Origin: Bacteroidota bacterium
Lineage (GTDB): Bacteria; Bacteroidota; Bacteroidia; B-17B0; Aurantibacillaceae
DNA length: 64,000 nucleotides
Reading direction: 5' to 3'
Assembly (NCBI GenBank): GCA_018267655.1
Contig: JAFDYB010000047.1
Span: 46,660-110,659, forward strand
Positions 18,140 through 26,081 of this stretch are shown in pieces (position 1 is the stretch's first letter; each line of letters begins with the position of its first letter). Both the position numbers and the translations under genes were made by a program. A model generated the notes under the pieces. The model was not told the DNA's origin, did no database searches, and was given only the letters and a program-made list of their open reading frames with translations.

Positions 18140-18173
18140 ATTTCAAACTTCTAATTTCAAACTTCTAATTTTA
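18140..18173. repeat. Right inverted repeat of the four-helix-bundle cassette
   Basis: Two copies of TTTCAAACTTCTAA in tandem (18141-18154 and 18155-18168). The upstream methyltransferase-subunit gene terminates inside this repeat: its last codons, reading K-L-E-V-stop, are the repeat read on the minus strand. The repeat therefore supplies that gene's stop. Confidence 0.65.
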
Positions 18174-18819
18174 AAAAATGAATTAAAGGAAAATCTTTTA
18201 CAGGCTCATCAATGGTAGCAGCATTGCCTTCGTCATTAAACAGAGCTGTTTGAAAAGATTTCTCCACCAAAAATTTAAACATATAATCTCTGCGTTTCAG
18301 CATGGTTCCGTTTACGGCACTCCACTCGCTAAAAATAATAGGCTGTTTTGTTTGCGGGTTGGTAAAATCCAAAGCATCGCCCCACAAAATATTTCGGTGC
18401 AGTATAAAATCAACACTACGCAATGCTTCGGGCTTGTATTTATCGGCAAACAAAGCCTTGTAGCGCTGTGTAAAAATACCCAACAAACGTTGGCGACATT
18501 CTTGTGCGTTATCTTCTAAAATATCTACTCCGTAAATACTACACACAGCGAGAATAGCATAACGTTCCCACTCAATTTGGATGTGGCTGTATTTGTGTTC
18601 TACTACGTTTAGTTTACGGTTAAGTACTTCGGCAAGGAAGTTTCCGTTACCGCAAGCAGGTTCAAGGAAACGGCTGTCAATGCGCTCGGTTTCGTGTTTC
18701 ACAAGGTCAAGCATAGCGTTTACCTCGCGTTGGTTGGTAAACACTTCGCCGTGGTCGGCAACGCGCTGTTTAGATTTAACTTGCTTGTTTTGTTTTGTTT
18801 CTTCGTTCAATTTAGACAC
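18157..18819 (-). CDS. Short DNA methyltransferase subunit with SAM motif only
   Basis: Probable SAM-binding half of a two-subunit modification enzyme. 'VADHGEVFTNQREVNAMLDL' is the motif X-like start and FLEPACGNGNFLAEVL (residues 51-66) is a perfect motif I. There is no NPPY or DPPY catalytic motif; 'NILWGDALDF' looks like motif III. The protein is 220 aa, about half a normal enzyme, but this short form seems to be standard when paired with the NPPY protein encoded downstream. Start is GTG at 18819; no ATG fits. The stop lies in the repeat bordering the four-helix-bundle cassette, so the natural C-terminus may have been altered by a few residues. First gene of the R-M operon. Confidence 0.82.
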   Translation of the reverse strand: MSKLNEETKQNKQVKSKQRVADHGEVFTNQREVNAMLDLVKHETERIDSRFLEPACGNGNFLAEVLNRKLNVVEHKYSHIQIEWERYAILAVCSIYGVDILEDNAQECRQRLLGIFTQRYKALFADKYKPEALRSVDFILHRNILWGDALDFTNPQTKQPIIFSEWSAVNGTMLKRRDYMFKFLVEKSFQTALFNDEGNAATIDEPVKDFPLIHFLKLEV

Positions 18820-18900
18820 TTAATTTATTGCTTGTTAAAGTTAAATTTTATTTTGCGTAACATTAACATTTTGCCTATAATATTTTGGTCTGTTCAATGC

Positions 18901-18928
18901 CATGCAATCTGTCTTTTAGGATTGCATG
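18901..18928. repeat. 9-bp perfect inverted repeat upstream of the R-M operon
   Basis: CATGCAATC (18901-18909) and GATTGCATG (18920-18928) are perfect arms around 10 bases. It sits 56 bp past the stop of the lipoprotein gene and about 80 bp before the first R-M gene. There is no U-tract, so an operator or a mobile-element scar is as likely as a terminator. Confidence 0.5.
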
Positions 18929-18983
18929 CCACTTGCTCATTACGTATAAATAAAATAAATGAATTAAAAAAGAAGCGTATAAT

Positions 18984-19811
18984 TTAATTTAAAGCAGTTA
19001 ATTTTTGACGAAGTGCAGTAACAGAATTTGAAATATCTTGCACGGTTTCAATAGTTATATTTTTTAAATCGGTTTTTGATTTATACATTACTAACAAATT
19101 TTTTAAATCACTCACTAAAAAAAGTTCATTTTCTTTTAAATTGCAAGCTTCAAGCATTACAATTAAATTATGAAGCGATTCAGTTTGATTTAAAACGGCT
19201 TTAATTAAACTTTCAGTTTTAAGTTCGTTTGCCATACTACATCCTACAAAAAGCCCTTCAATCCATGCGCCGGCTAAAATAATTGCCGAAGTTGAAGAGC
19301 GGCCATTGTTTTTTAGTATTTCATCGCAATTTTTAAATGCACCGGTTATTATTTGAAGTGTAGAATCTTTATTTGATTTATTAGCGTCCATTCTATCAAA
19401 CATAGATTGATCAAAGGCTTTACTTACGCCAAGATTTGTAGCTAGTGTATTTACACATTTTAAAAACATTAAACTTTCTTGGGTTTGCTCAAATGTATTG
19501 GCAACGCTTAAATCCGTTCCATAAATACCAAGGTTTGCGGCTTTTTGAAACTCAACAGAGTATTTACTAACATTTAAAGGATTGTTAAGAATATCAGGAT
19601 TATATTGCACTTTATTTTCATCAATGAGTTTGATTATTTGAGTGCGGTCAGGAACGGTATTAAATACATTTTGGGCGTTAAATTTAGTTTCCATTACTGC
19701 TTTTTCTTTTTCAATATCTGCAGTGTCGTCATCAACTTTTTCTTTATCACTGCAAGAAAAAAGGCTAAATAAGGATAAACCTAAAATTGTAAGTTGTATG
19801 AATTTTTTCAT
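18984..19811 (-). CDS. Hypothetical lipoprotein, copy 2 of a two-member family
   Basis: Exported lipoprotein with lipobox LFSLFSC (Cys at residue 20) followed by an Asp/Glu/Lys-rich tether. The helical mature domain is a full-length paralogue of 3300-4163: shared blocks are 'NPLNVSKYSVEFQKAANLGI', 'NLGVSKAFDQSMFDRM', 'NKDSTLQII' and 'SAIILAGAWIEGLFVGCSM'. Function unknown; no catalytic pattern is visible. It follows the MORN-type repeat gene by 19 bp in the same direction, so the two are probably co-transcribed. Confidence 0.85.
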   Translation of the reverse strand: MKKFIQLTILGLSLFSLFSCSDKEKVDDDTADIEKEKAVMETKFNAQNVFNTVPDRTQIIKLIDENKVQYNPDILNNPLNVSKYSVEFQKAANLGIYGTDLSVANTFEQTQESLMFLKCVNTLATNLGVSKAFDQSMFDRMDANKSNKDSTLQIITGAFKNCDEILKNNGRSSTSAIILAGAWIEGLFVGCSMANELKTESLIKAVLNQTESLHNLIVMLEACNLKENELFLVSDLKNLLVMYKSKTDLKNITIETVQDISNSVTALRQKLTALN

Positions 19812-19830
19812 TAGAAGTGAACCAAATATA

Positions 19831-21573
19831 CTATTTTTTATTATTACGAATGCCTTTATCGTAATAAATTCTGCTCATTTCTTTTCCATTCTTATCAAAA
19901 AATACCCATTCCCCGTTTGGCAAGCTTTGTTTTTTTCCTTTTCTACGATCGTTTACAACAGTGTAATTACAAATACTTTGAATTTTTGCATTTGTATAAT
20001 ACGAAATTGATTTGCCGGAAAGATTTCCGTTTTTAAAATTTTGAATTTTATTTATTCCGCCGGTCTCGTAATAATAAGTCCATTTGCCGTGTTGGTGACC
20101 TCTGCGGTATTTTCCTTGGGCATCAATAAAATTACCGCGTTCGTACCATTGTGTGTATTTACCATGCTTTACGCCGTTTACATAATTAACCACTTCGCGC
20201 GGCGAACCGTTTTCGTAAAAGTAACTCCATGTGCCGTATTTTTTACTGTAATCATTATACTCGCCATTATAACTTACTTTACCGTTGCAAAACCAGCCTT
20301 GCCATTTGCCTGCCATGCTATCGTTTTTAAAAAAACCTTCGTTACTTTTTGTACCGTTATCGCACCAACTAATCCATAGCCCATTTGCTTTTCCTTTTAT
20401 GTATGGGCCTTCTTGTAATTTTTTTCCATTTTCCCACCAGGTTGTCCATGTACCCGTTTTTATAGAGTTATCATAATCACCTTGGCGCCACTTTTGTCCG
20501 GTGCGGTAATAGTATTGCCAGGTGGAAACCTGTTTGTTATTTACAAAGTTTCCTTCACTTTCAATTTTACCGTTTGAGTAATAGTAAGTCCATTTTCCAT
20601 TGCGTTGATTATCGTTAAAACTACCAATCATTTCAGGCTTTCCTTCTTGTGAATAAAACTTCCAAACGCCTTCTTTTTTTCCTTCAATAAAATTTCCTTC
20701 ACTTTTATTGATATGATTCATGTAATACGATGAGTAGTAGCCATTCAGTTTTCCTTCACGGTAATTAGCTTCGTAGTCAAGCTCTCCATTGGGGTGAAAA
20801 AAACGCCACAAGCTATCTTGCAAGCCGTTTTTATATGCTCCCATGGCTCTAATAATTCCATTGTCGTAATTAGCCGTAACTGTTCCATTTCCATTGGTTA
20901 CAATTTGACGGCCTTTTTCGTTCCATAGCTCCCATAAATATTGAATGGTATCTTTAAATTCTTTTTTATATTTTTTATTGCCATTTTCGTAGTATTCTTC
21001 CCAAATACCGCAAGTTTTTCCATTGCACCAATTTTGAATAGCGAGCATTTTTCCTGATTTATAAAACAATTCAACTTTTCCAATTCGTTTATCTTTTTCA
21101 AAAGATCCTTTACTTTCAATTTGTTTATTATCAAACCAATATATCCATTCGCCTTCGCGCTTTCCTTTTTCAAATGGTTCAAGTGATTTTAAAATTCCAT
21201 TTTCGTGATAGGATACCCAAATGCTATCGGCTAAATTATTAGTGTATTTAGTTATTTGGGCTAATTTTCCGGATTTGTAATAATAAGTATTTCTTCCCCA
21301 TTTTTTTCCATGCGAAAAACGTTCTACAGCTTTAATTGTGCCATCGTTGTAATAAATAGTCCAAATACTGTCTTCTTTACCGTAGTTGTAAAAACCCTTT
21401 CGGTTTACGTTGCCATTCTCGTAAAACTCAGTAAATGCTCCGTGTGCCAAACCTTTATAATAATCTGTTTCTGATTTTAATTTTGTTTGTTTGGCATCGT
21501 AAAATTCTTGTTTAAGTTGCCCCTTTAGTGTTATTATTAGTATAAAAAATAGTAAAATGTAATTACAACGCAT
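19831..21573 (-). CDS. Secreted MORN-variant (YwqK-type) repeat protein
   Basis: Signal peptide 'MRCNYILLFFILIITLKG' followed by about 20 tandem units of ~23 residues with the MORN-variant pattern 'xGxWxxYYxNGxxxxExxYxxGxxxG' ('WTYYYSNGKIESEGNF', 'WTTWWENGKKLQEGPY', 'WQGWFCNGKVSYNGEY'). Such repeats form long beta-hairpin solenoids, and database names like 'toxin-antitoxin system YwqK family antitoxin' come from the same repeat without functional proof here. 580 aa. A -7 box TAAATTTG (21579-21586) ends five bases before the ATG, so the message is nearly leaderless. Probable operon with the lipoprotein gene downstream. Confidence 0.88.
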   Translation of the reverse strand: MRCNYILLFFILIITLKGQLKQEFYDAKQTKLKSETDYYKGLAHGAFTEFYENGNVNRKGFYNYGKEDSIWTIYYNDGTIKAVERFSHGKKWGRNTYYYKSGKLAQITKYTNNLADSIWVSYHENGILKSLEPFEKGKREGEWIYWFDNKQIESKGSFEKDKRIGKVELFYKSGKMLAIQNWCNGKTCGIWEEYYENGNKKYKKEFKDTIQYLWELWNEKGRQIVTNGNGTVTANYDNGIIRAMGAYKNGLQDSLWRFFHPNGELDYEANYREGKLNGYYSSYYMNHINKSEGNFIEGKKEGVWKFYSQEGKPEMIGSFNDNQRNGKWTYYYSNGKIESEGNFVNNKQVSTWQYYYRTGQKWRQGDYDNSIKTGTWTTWWENGKKLQEGPYIKGKANGLWISWCDNGTKSNEGFFKNDSMAGKWQGWFCNGKVSYNGEYNDYSKKYGTWSYFYENGSPREVVNYVNGVKHGKYTQWYERGNFIDAQGKYRRGHQHGKWTYYYETGGINKIQNFKNGNLSGKSISYYTNAKIQSICNYTVVNDRRKGKKQSLPNGEWVFFDKNGKEMSRIYYDKGIRNNKK

Positions 21574-21578
21574 TATGT

Positions 21579-21612
21579 CAAATTTAATGCGATTATAATA
21601 AGTGAACTCAAA
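21579..21612 (-). promoter_or_regulatory. Promoter of the MORN-repeat gene, nearly leaderless
   Basis: Minus strand: TTTG (21612-21609), 22 bases, then TAAATTTG (21586-21579), then ACATA and the ATG at 21573. It fits the -33/-7 consensus with slightly long spacing. Confidence 0.6.
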
Positions 21613-21700
21613 TAAGTTACATGAATTACCAACAAACTTAGTTTAATACCTAAGATTATTGTTTTAGGCAATAATAATTAAAGTATATATTCTTCAATTA

Positions 21701-23866
21701 TTAGTTCTTTTCTATTCTCTTGTTTATTATGCCTTTGGGTGTGTGAACTTGAATAAAATAAATGCCACGTGCTAAATTTTCTAGTTCAATATTGTTTGAA
21801 GTTTTAGCTACGGAAATTTCTTGCCCTAAGTAATTGTAAACAATAATTTTAGTTATTTCGGTTGATGAAACAATATTAACATTGCCACTTGTTGGATTGG
21901 GGTAAATGTTTATTAAATCAGAAATGGCAGTATTTTTATCTGCGCTTGTTACAAGGCAAACAGGAACGTTAACTGTGCCGGTGTATGTACAAAAATTACA
22001 AGCGTTGAAACTAATATGATCTATTCCAAAATCGTTATACATGCCATTTGTATTCATATCTTCTATTGTAATAATAGCTGTTGTGTTCGTCCCTGAAGCC
22101 CATAACCCATTAAATGGAATCCATGTATTTGATGTTGGAGGCGCGTATATAGTTCCAATTGATACGCTATTAATGCGAACGTTTAGTTGTGCTCGACCGT
22201 AAAGTGGAAAAGCAGAGTCAACACTTTGTATATAAAATGAAAAATTATAATTTGAATTTGAATTAACAGTAACTGTTTCGCTCCATGCAGTTAAACTAGG
22301 ATTTGTAGCGCCATCTAATAATAAATAATTTCCGCTTCCACCATAACCTAAGCCATAAAAGTTACCATATATTGGATGTGGATTGGTAGTTATCCATGTC
22401 CACCCGGTAGTATTTGGTGATAAATACGGAGGAAATGGTGATGGTATTTGTTGGTATTGGCTACTAAAACCTGAATAGCCTACGTTAAAATCTGGGTTTT
22501 GTATTAAGTTATTTGTATCAAGTATACAATTTGTGCTATTAGCTGTAAATGAGTAGTTGCCTGGCGCTAAATTATATATGGTTGACGATGTTGCGCTTGC
22601 TGTTGTTATGCCATTGCTCCATGTAAAATTATAATTAGGCGTTGCAGTGCCGTTTATTAATGCTGTTGCTGCTCCATTAGAGGTGCTTGAACAAGTATAT
22701 GTAATATTTAAATTGCCACATGAAGAGTAGTTATTGCTACCTCCACTACCTCCACTGCTACCAGGGGTACAATTACTGTCTAATTTAATATAGTTGGTTA
22801 TATAAATTAAAGGGAGACAAGGACTTGCAGTATCTTGGTATGAAACCGTATATAAACCAACGGCAGGCAAAACAACAGGTGTTGACGTTGAGCTAGTTAC
22901 ATTAACATTGCCGTGCCAATTAACTGAATTTGCGGTTGAAGGTGGAATTACAGTAGCTGTTGTGCCACATAAAAACAGGGTATCTCCTTGTGTAAGCGCA
23001 AAAGTATTGGTATTTACAGTAAAATATGGTGTTGGACTTGAGCTTGTTGTAAAATCAACATAAGCGTATCCTCCATGATCTCCTATTGTGCAATCGGCTG
23101 CAATTACTTCTATAGTTATATTTTTACCAACTTGGCTACTTAAATCAACGCAGTAGGTCTGCCAATTTTTTATTAAGGTAGGAAAATAAGCAGTGGGAGA
23201 AAGATAAAACCCGTTACCGTTAGTCCCTGAACACGGTGCCCCAAATATAGATTCATTTGCTTGAATAAATTTTTGGTTTATAATATTACCTAAAGCGTTC
23301 CTTATATTAATTAGTAAAAATGGTTGATTTGTACAAATGTGTCCGGCTGTTTGGAAAATTGGTAAATATGCAATGTTTAAAATATTATTACTAGTAGTAA
23401 CGCTAAAAGTATTTTGCGCTATTTTACATACTGGTGAGGAACCCGAAACGTAATAATTTAACTGTGCTACATAATTGCCACCGAGTGGTGAAACTATTTT
23501 TTGAGGTATTACAAATTCAAAGTAAGTTGTATCAACAACAGATGCAATTGAACTAGCGTATAAGCTTGGAATAATAGAGGGGGTGGGCATTGAAATCATA
23601 TTAAACCCTCCTGTTAACGTCCAGCCGATAAAGTTGCCCACTTCAAAATCAATATTATTATTGCTAGCACTTGAGACAGATAATAGACCTTGTGTTTTTA
23701 ATTGAGTATTGCTTTCTTGTAGTAGATGATTTTGTTTTTGCTTTTCTTTAAAAATCTTTAACTCACTAATTCCAATAGGAGATAAGTTTTTTCTATTGAT
23801 GTTTTGAGATAGCATATTAAATACTAATAGAAGAAAAAAAAGCATTGTTGTAATTTTTGTATTCAT
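21701..23866 (-). CDS. T9SS cargo protein with C-terminal type A sorting domain
   Basis: Large cell-surface or secreted protein. Signal peptide 'MNTKITTMLFFLLLVFNMLS'; the frame opens at a TTG five codons earlier, but the ATG at 23866 is the better start. Middle parts show an extracellular beta-sandwich layout, including 'ADCTIGDHGGYAYVDF', an Ig/PKD-like domain with 'FLCGTTATVIPPS', a GSSGGSGGS linker near residue 370 and a carbohydrate-binding-like jelly roll ('NYLLLDGATNPSLTAWSETV'). The C-terminal ~75 residues are a T9SS type A domain: 'INIYPNPTSGNVNI', 'YNYLGQEI', 'NLARGIYFIQV', ending 'KRIEKN'. Preceded by a 450-bp gap with a MITE-like element. Ligand unknown. Confidence 0.88.
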   Translation of the reverse strand: MNTKITTMLFFLLLVFNMLSQNINRKNLSPIGISELKIFKEKQKQNHLLQESNTQLKTQGLLSVSSASNNNIDFEVGNFIGWTLTGGFNMISMPTPSIIPSLYASSIASVVDTTYFEFVIPQKIVSPLGGNYVAQLNYYVSGSSPVCKIAQNTFSVTTSNNILNIAYLPIFQTAGHICTNQPFLLINIRNALGNIINQKFIQANESIFGAPCSGTNGNGFYLSPTAYFPTLIKNWQTYCVDLSSQVGKNITIEVIAADCTIGDHGGYAYVDFTTSSSPTPYFTVNTNTFALTQGDTLFLCGTTATVIPPSTANSVNWHGNVNVTSSTSTPVVLPAVGLYTVSYQDTASPCLPLIYITNYIKLDSNCTPGSSGGSGGSNNYSSCGNLNITYTCSSTSNGAATALINGTATPNYNFTWSNGITTASATSSTIYNLAPGNYSFTANSTNCILDTNNLIQNPDFNVGYSGFSSQYQQIPSPFPPYLSPNTTGWTWITTNPHPIYGNFYGLGYGGSGNYLLLDGATNPSLTAWSETVTVNSNSNYNFSFYIQSVDSAFPLYGRAQLNVRINSVSIGTIYAPPTSNTWIPFNGLWASGTNTTAIITIEDMNTNGMYNDFGIDHISFNACNFCTYTGTVNVPVCLVTSADKNTAISDLINIYPNPTSGNVNIVSSTEITKIIVYNYLGQEISVAKTSNNIELENLARGIYFIQVHTPKGIINKRIEKN

Positions 23867-24094
23867 AAGTTTTTTATTCAATTAAAATGAATTGATTGTA
23901 AATGGAAATCAAAACAATTAATTGAATTTGGTAAATTAGTAAATGCAATTATTTACTTATTAAAGTGCTAAGTTTATTGAGTAAGAAAATATTTCCTTTT
24001 TATAAATTAACTTTATAATTCTCTAAAGGCATTTTACACTCAGCGTTAGGAAACGAATAAGATTTTATTTGCATGATAAAAATGAATATTTTTT

Positions 24095-24259
24095 TTATAC
24101 CAAGTTCAAATGTATTTTAGACTAAAGGTGCTTAGGTGGTTTTTGTTTAGATAATGAAAAAAATCTTTGCGTAGTAATGGCTACAGAAATATTTTTTAAG
24201 GAAGTATAAACAAAAAATAACAAGTAGATTGGGCTACAATATATTTGTACTCAGTATTA
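24095..24259. mobile_element. MITE-like element, copy A (with TTA direct repeats)
   Basis: A 159-bp element (24098-24256) bounded by TTA direct repeats (24095-24097, 24257-24259). A copy about 90% identical lies in the same orientation at 63327-63486. Its ends are imperfect inverted repeats: ATACCAAGTTCAAATGTATT on the left and the reverse of AATATATTTGTACTCAGTAT on the right (16 of 20 pair). An internal stem GTAGTAATGGCTAC is at 24171-24184. It encodes no protein. The rest of the 23867-24317 gap holds only AT-rich sequence that should contain the T9SS gene's promoter. Confidence 0.75.
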
Positions 24260-24317
24260 GAATTTTTCTAAATTTTATACATGAAACTTACGCCCTGTTA
24301 CTGATTATTTTTGAGTA

Positions 24318-26009
24318 TTAATTTTTAGTGTAAACCATTTTTTTCATCGTTGCGTCTAGATTATAAATATCTAAAAACAGTTTAAGATTGCCAATACTAT
24401 CTGTTTGTGCAGTATAGTAGTTTACATAAATAGGTAAGGGTTTTCGTAAATTTATTTTAGTTTGAACTTGTCTGCTAAAGTAGGCTGAAAGAGTGTCATA
24501 CGGCGTTTTTAATGTATCATCTCTAATTAAAAATTTTGCAAGTGTAATAAACTCTTCAAGCCTTATACAACCGTGACTTTGAAATCGGTAATATGTTTTA
24601 AAATAACGTTTACTATTTGTGTCATGTAAATAAACGCCGTATTTATTGTTGAAATTAAATTTACATATTCCTAAACTATTGTCACTTCCTATTCTTTGCC
24701 TAATTCTTATTGGGAAATAGCTCTTCGTATATTTTTTCCAAGGTAGTTTACCAATGTTTTCAACGAGTGTATTTCTCCCGGAAATTACTTCGAAATTCTT
24801 TTTTCGTAAATAACTCGTGTCGTACTTCATAATTGGTAAAATCTCTTCGGTTGCAATTTTAAATGGCACATTCCAATAGGGATAAATATCAATATAATTT
24901 ATTTTACTTTGTAATAATGGCGTGGGTGTATCCGGCTTGCCTACAACTACTTTGCTTCGCATCACTAAAGTGTCTTTTTTATGTTTTTTGTCCCATTCCC
25001 AAACATTCATATTGGCAGAAGGGATATTTATTTCGGCATATTTTTTAGGCATTTCTTTTTCACGCCAGCGCAAGCGTTCAAGTGCCATTTCTATTTGCCT
25101 TATGGTATTTTCTTTATTTAAACCTAAGGCTTGCCTTGTGTATTTTCCTAATTTCCCGTCAGGATCAAGGTTAAATGTTTTTTGAAATTTTTTTATTGCT
25201 TTTGAAAGCTTAAGACTATCATTTATTTTTAAAGAATCGTTATAAAAACCTTGCGTAATAAACCGCTCTTTTAGCTGATTAAATAACTCTGTCTTTGTTT
25301 TTTCTGGATAAAAAGATATGCTGTCCCAATTAATATTTTTATTAGCAACAACAAATTTATTTAGTGCCTTTTTTAAATCTTTATAGTTTTTGTCAATTGG
25401 CTCCAGCGAGTCAAATGCTTTTTTAATGTTGTTTTTTTCTAATCCATATTTCACAATATTAATCCAGTTCGAATCTAGTCTTTTGGTATTCCATTCTAAC
25501 AAAAGAGTATCGTAATTAAATCTGCCTCTGTTAAGGTGTGCTGCAAATTTCAGCAATGCATCATTTAAGTATATTTCAGAAGCAACTAAAGCGGTAACAT
25601 TATATGTGCTGTCAACAGCATTATATAAAATTTTAGAAAGTGAATCTATTTTAGTGTTCCAGTAATCTTCAGGGTAAAGCCCATATAATCTGGCATTTTT
25701 AATTAAATGTATTAGTGAATCTCCTAGTTTATTAAATGCGCCTTTCGAAATAAAATTGCTTTGTAAGTGATGGCTTATTGCTTTGTAAAATGGAAAGCTG
25801 TACAGTGTGTCTGAACAAAAAACCAAAAAAGAATCTGTTTTGTTCTGTTCATAAAATTTTGATAATAAGGTTTTAAACTCCATTTCAATATCTTGTTTGC
25901 TTTTGGCGCGGATTTTTTCAATTTTTTGATGACTGTTAGAATTGAAATAATTACACGAAATAAAAAAACAAAAAAAGGCTAAACCAAATATTAAAAAATA
26001 AACTTTCAA
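24318..26009 (-). CDS. L,D-transpeptidase with peptidoglycan-binding domain
   Basis: Envelope enzyme forming 3-3 cross-links in peptidoglycan or attaching proteins to it, of the YcbB/LdtD type. N-terminal lipobox-like 'FFCFFISC' suggests a lipoprotein. A helical scaffold domain comes first, then a peptidoglycan-binding repeat ('LSKAIKKFQKTFNLDPDGKL', 'YTRQALG'), then the YkuD catalytic domain with 'WNVPFKIATEEILP' and the active-site SHGCIRLEE (His-Gly-Cys-Arg) near residue 485. 563 aa, normal. The only start that keeps the signal peptide is TTG at 26009; no ATG is available. A promoter-like TACCTTTA lies about 12 bases upstream, beyond the pckA terminator. Confidence 0.9.
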   Translation of the reverse strand: MKVYFLIFGLAFFCFFISCNYFNSNSHQKIEKIRAKSKQDIEMEFKTLLSKFYEQNKTDSFLVFCSDTLYSFPFYKAISHHLQSNFISKGAFNKLGDSLIHLIKNARLYGLYPEDYWNTKIDSLSKILYNAVDSTYNVTALVASEIYLNDALLKFAAHLNRGRFNYDTLLLEWNTKRLDSNWINIVKYGLEKNNIKKAFDSLEPIDKNYKDLKKALNKFVVANKNINWDSISFYPEKTKTELFNQLKERFITQGFYNDSLKINDSLKLSKAIKKFQKTFNLDPDGKLGKYTRQALGLNKENTIRQIEMALERLRWREKEMPKKYAEINIPSANMNVWEWDKKHKKDTLVMRSKVVVGKPDTPTPLLQSKINYIDIYPYWNVPFKIATEEILPIMKYDTSYLRKKNFEVISGRNTLVENIGKLPWKKYTKSYFPIRIRQRIGSDNSLGICKFNFNNKYGVYLHDTNSKRYFKTYYRFQSHGCIRLEEFITLAKFLIRDDTLKTPYDTLSAYFSRQVQTKINLRKPLPIYVNYYTAQTDSIGNLKLFLDIYNLDATMKKMVYTKN

Positions 26010-26025
26010 GCTTAATGTAAAGGTA

Positions 26026-26061
26026 AAAAAAAACGGACGATTTGTGTATCATCCGTTTTTA
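26026..26061 (-). terminator. Rho-independent terminator of pckA
   Basis: Read on the minus strand, AAAAACGGATGAT (26061-26049) pairs with ATCGTCCGTTTTT (26042-26030) around a 6-base loop, with one G-U pair, followed by a run of T. It lies 20 bp after the pckA stop and directly before the promoter region of the L,D-transpeptidase gene. Confidence 0.85.
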
Positions 26062-26081
26062 AGCAATGTTGAATTTAAACT

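Noticed and set aside
18157..18819. Methyltransferase truncated by the cassette insertion
   Set aside because: The protein ends close to where the short form of this subunit usually ends, and the partner gene has its own complete N-terminus; only the last few residues seem altered.
19831..21573. Toxin-antitoxin pair based on the YwqK name of the repeat
   Set aside because: The protein has a signal peptide and no toxin-like gene is adjacent; the name reflects the repeat only.
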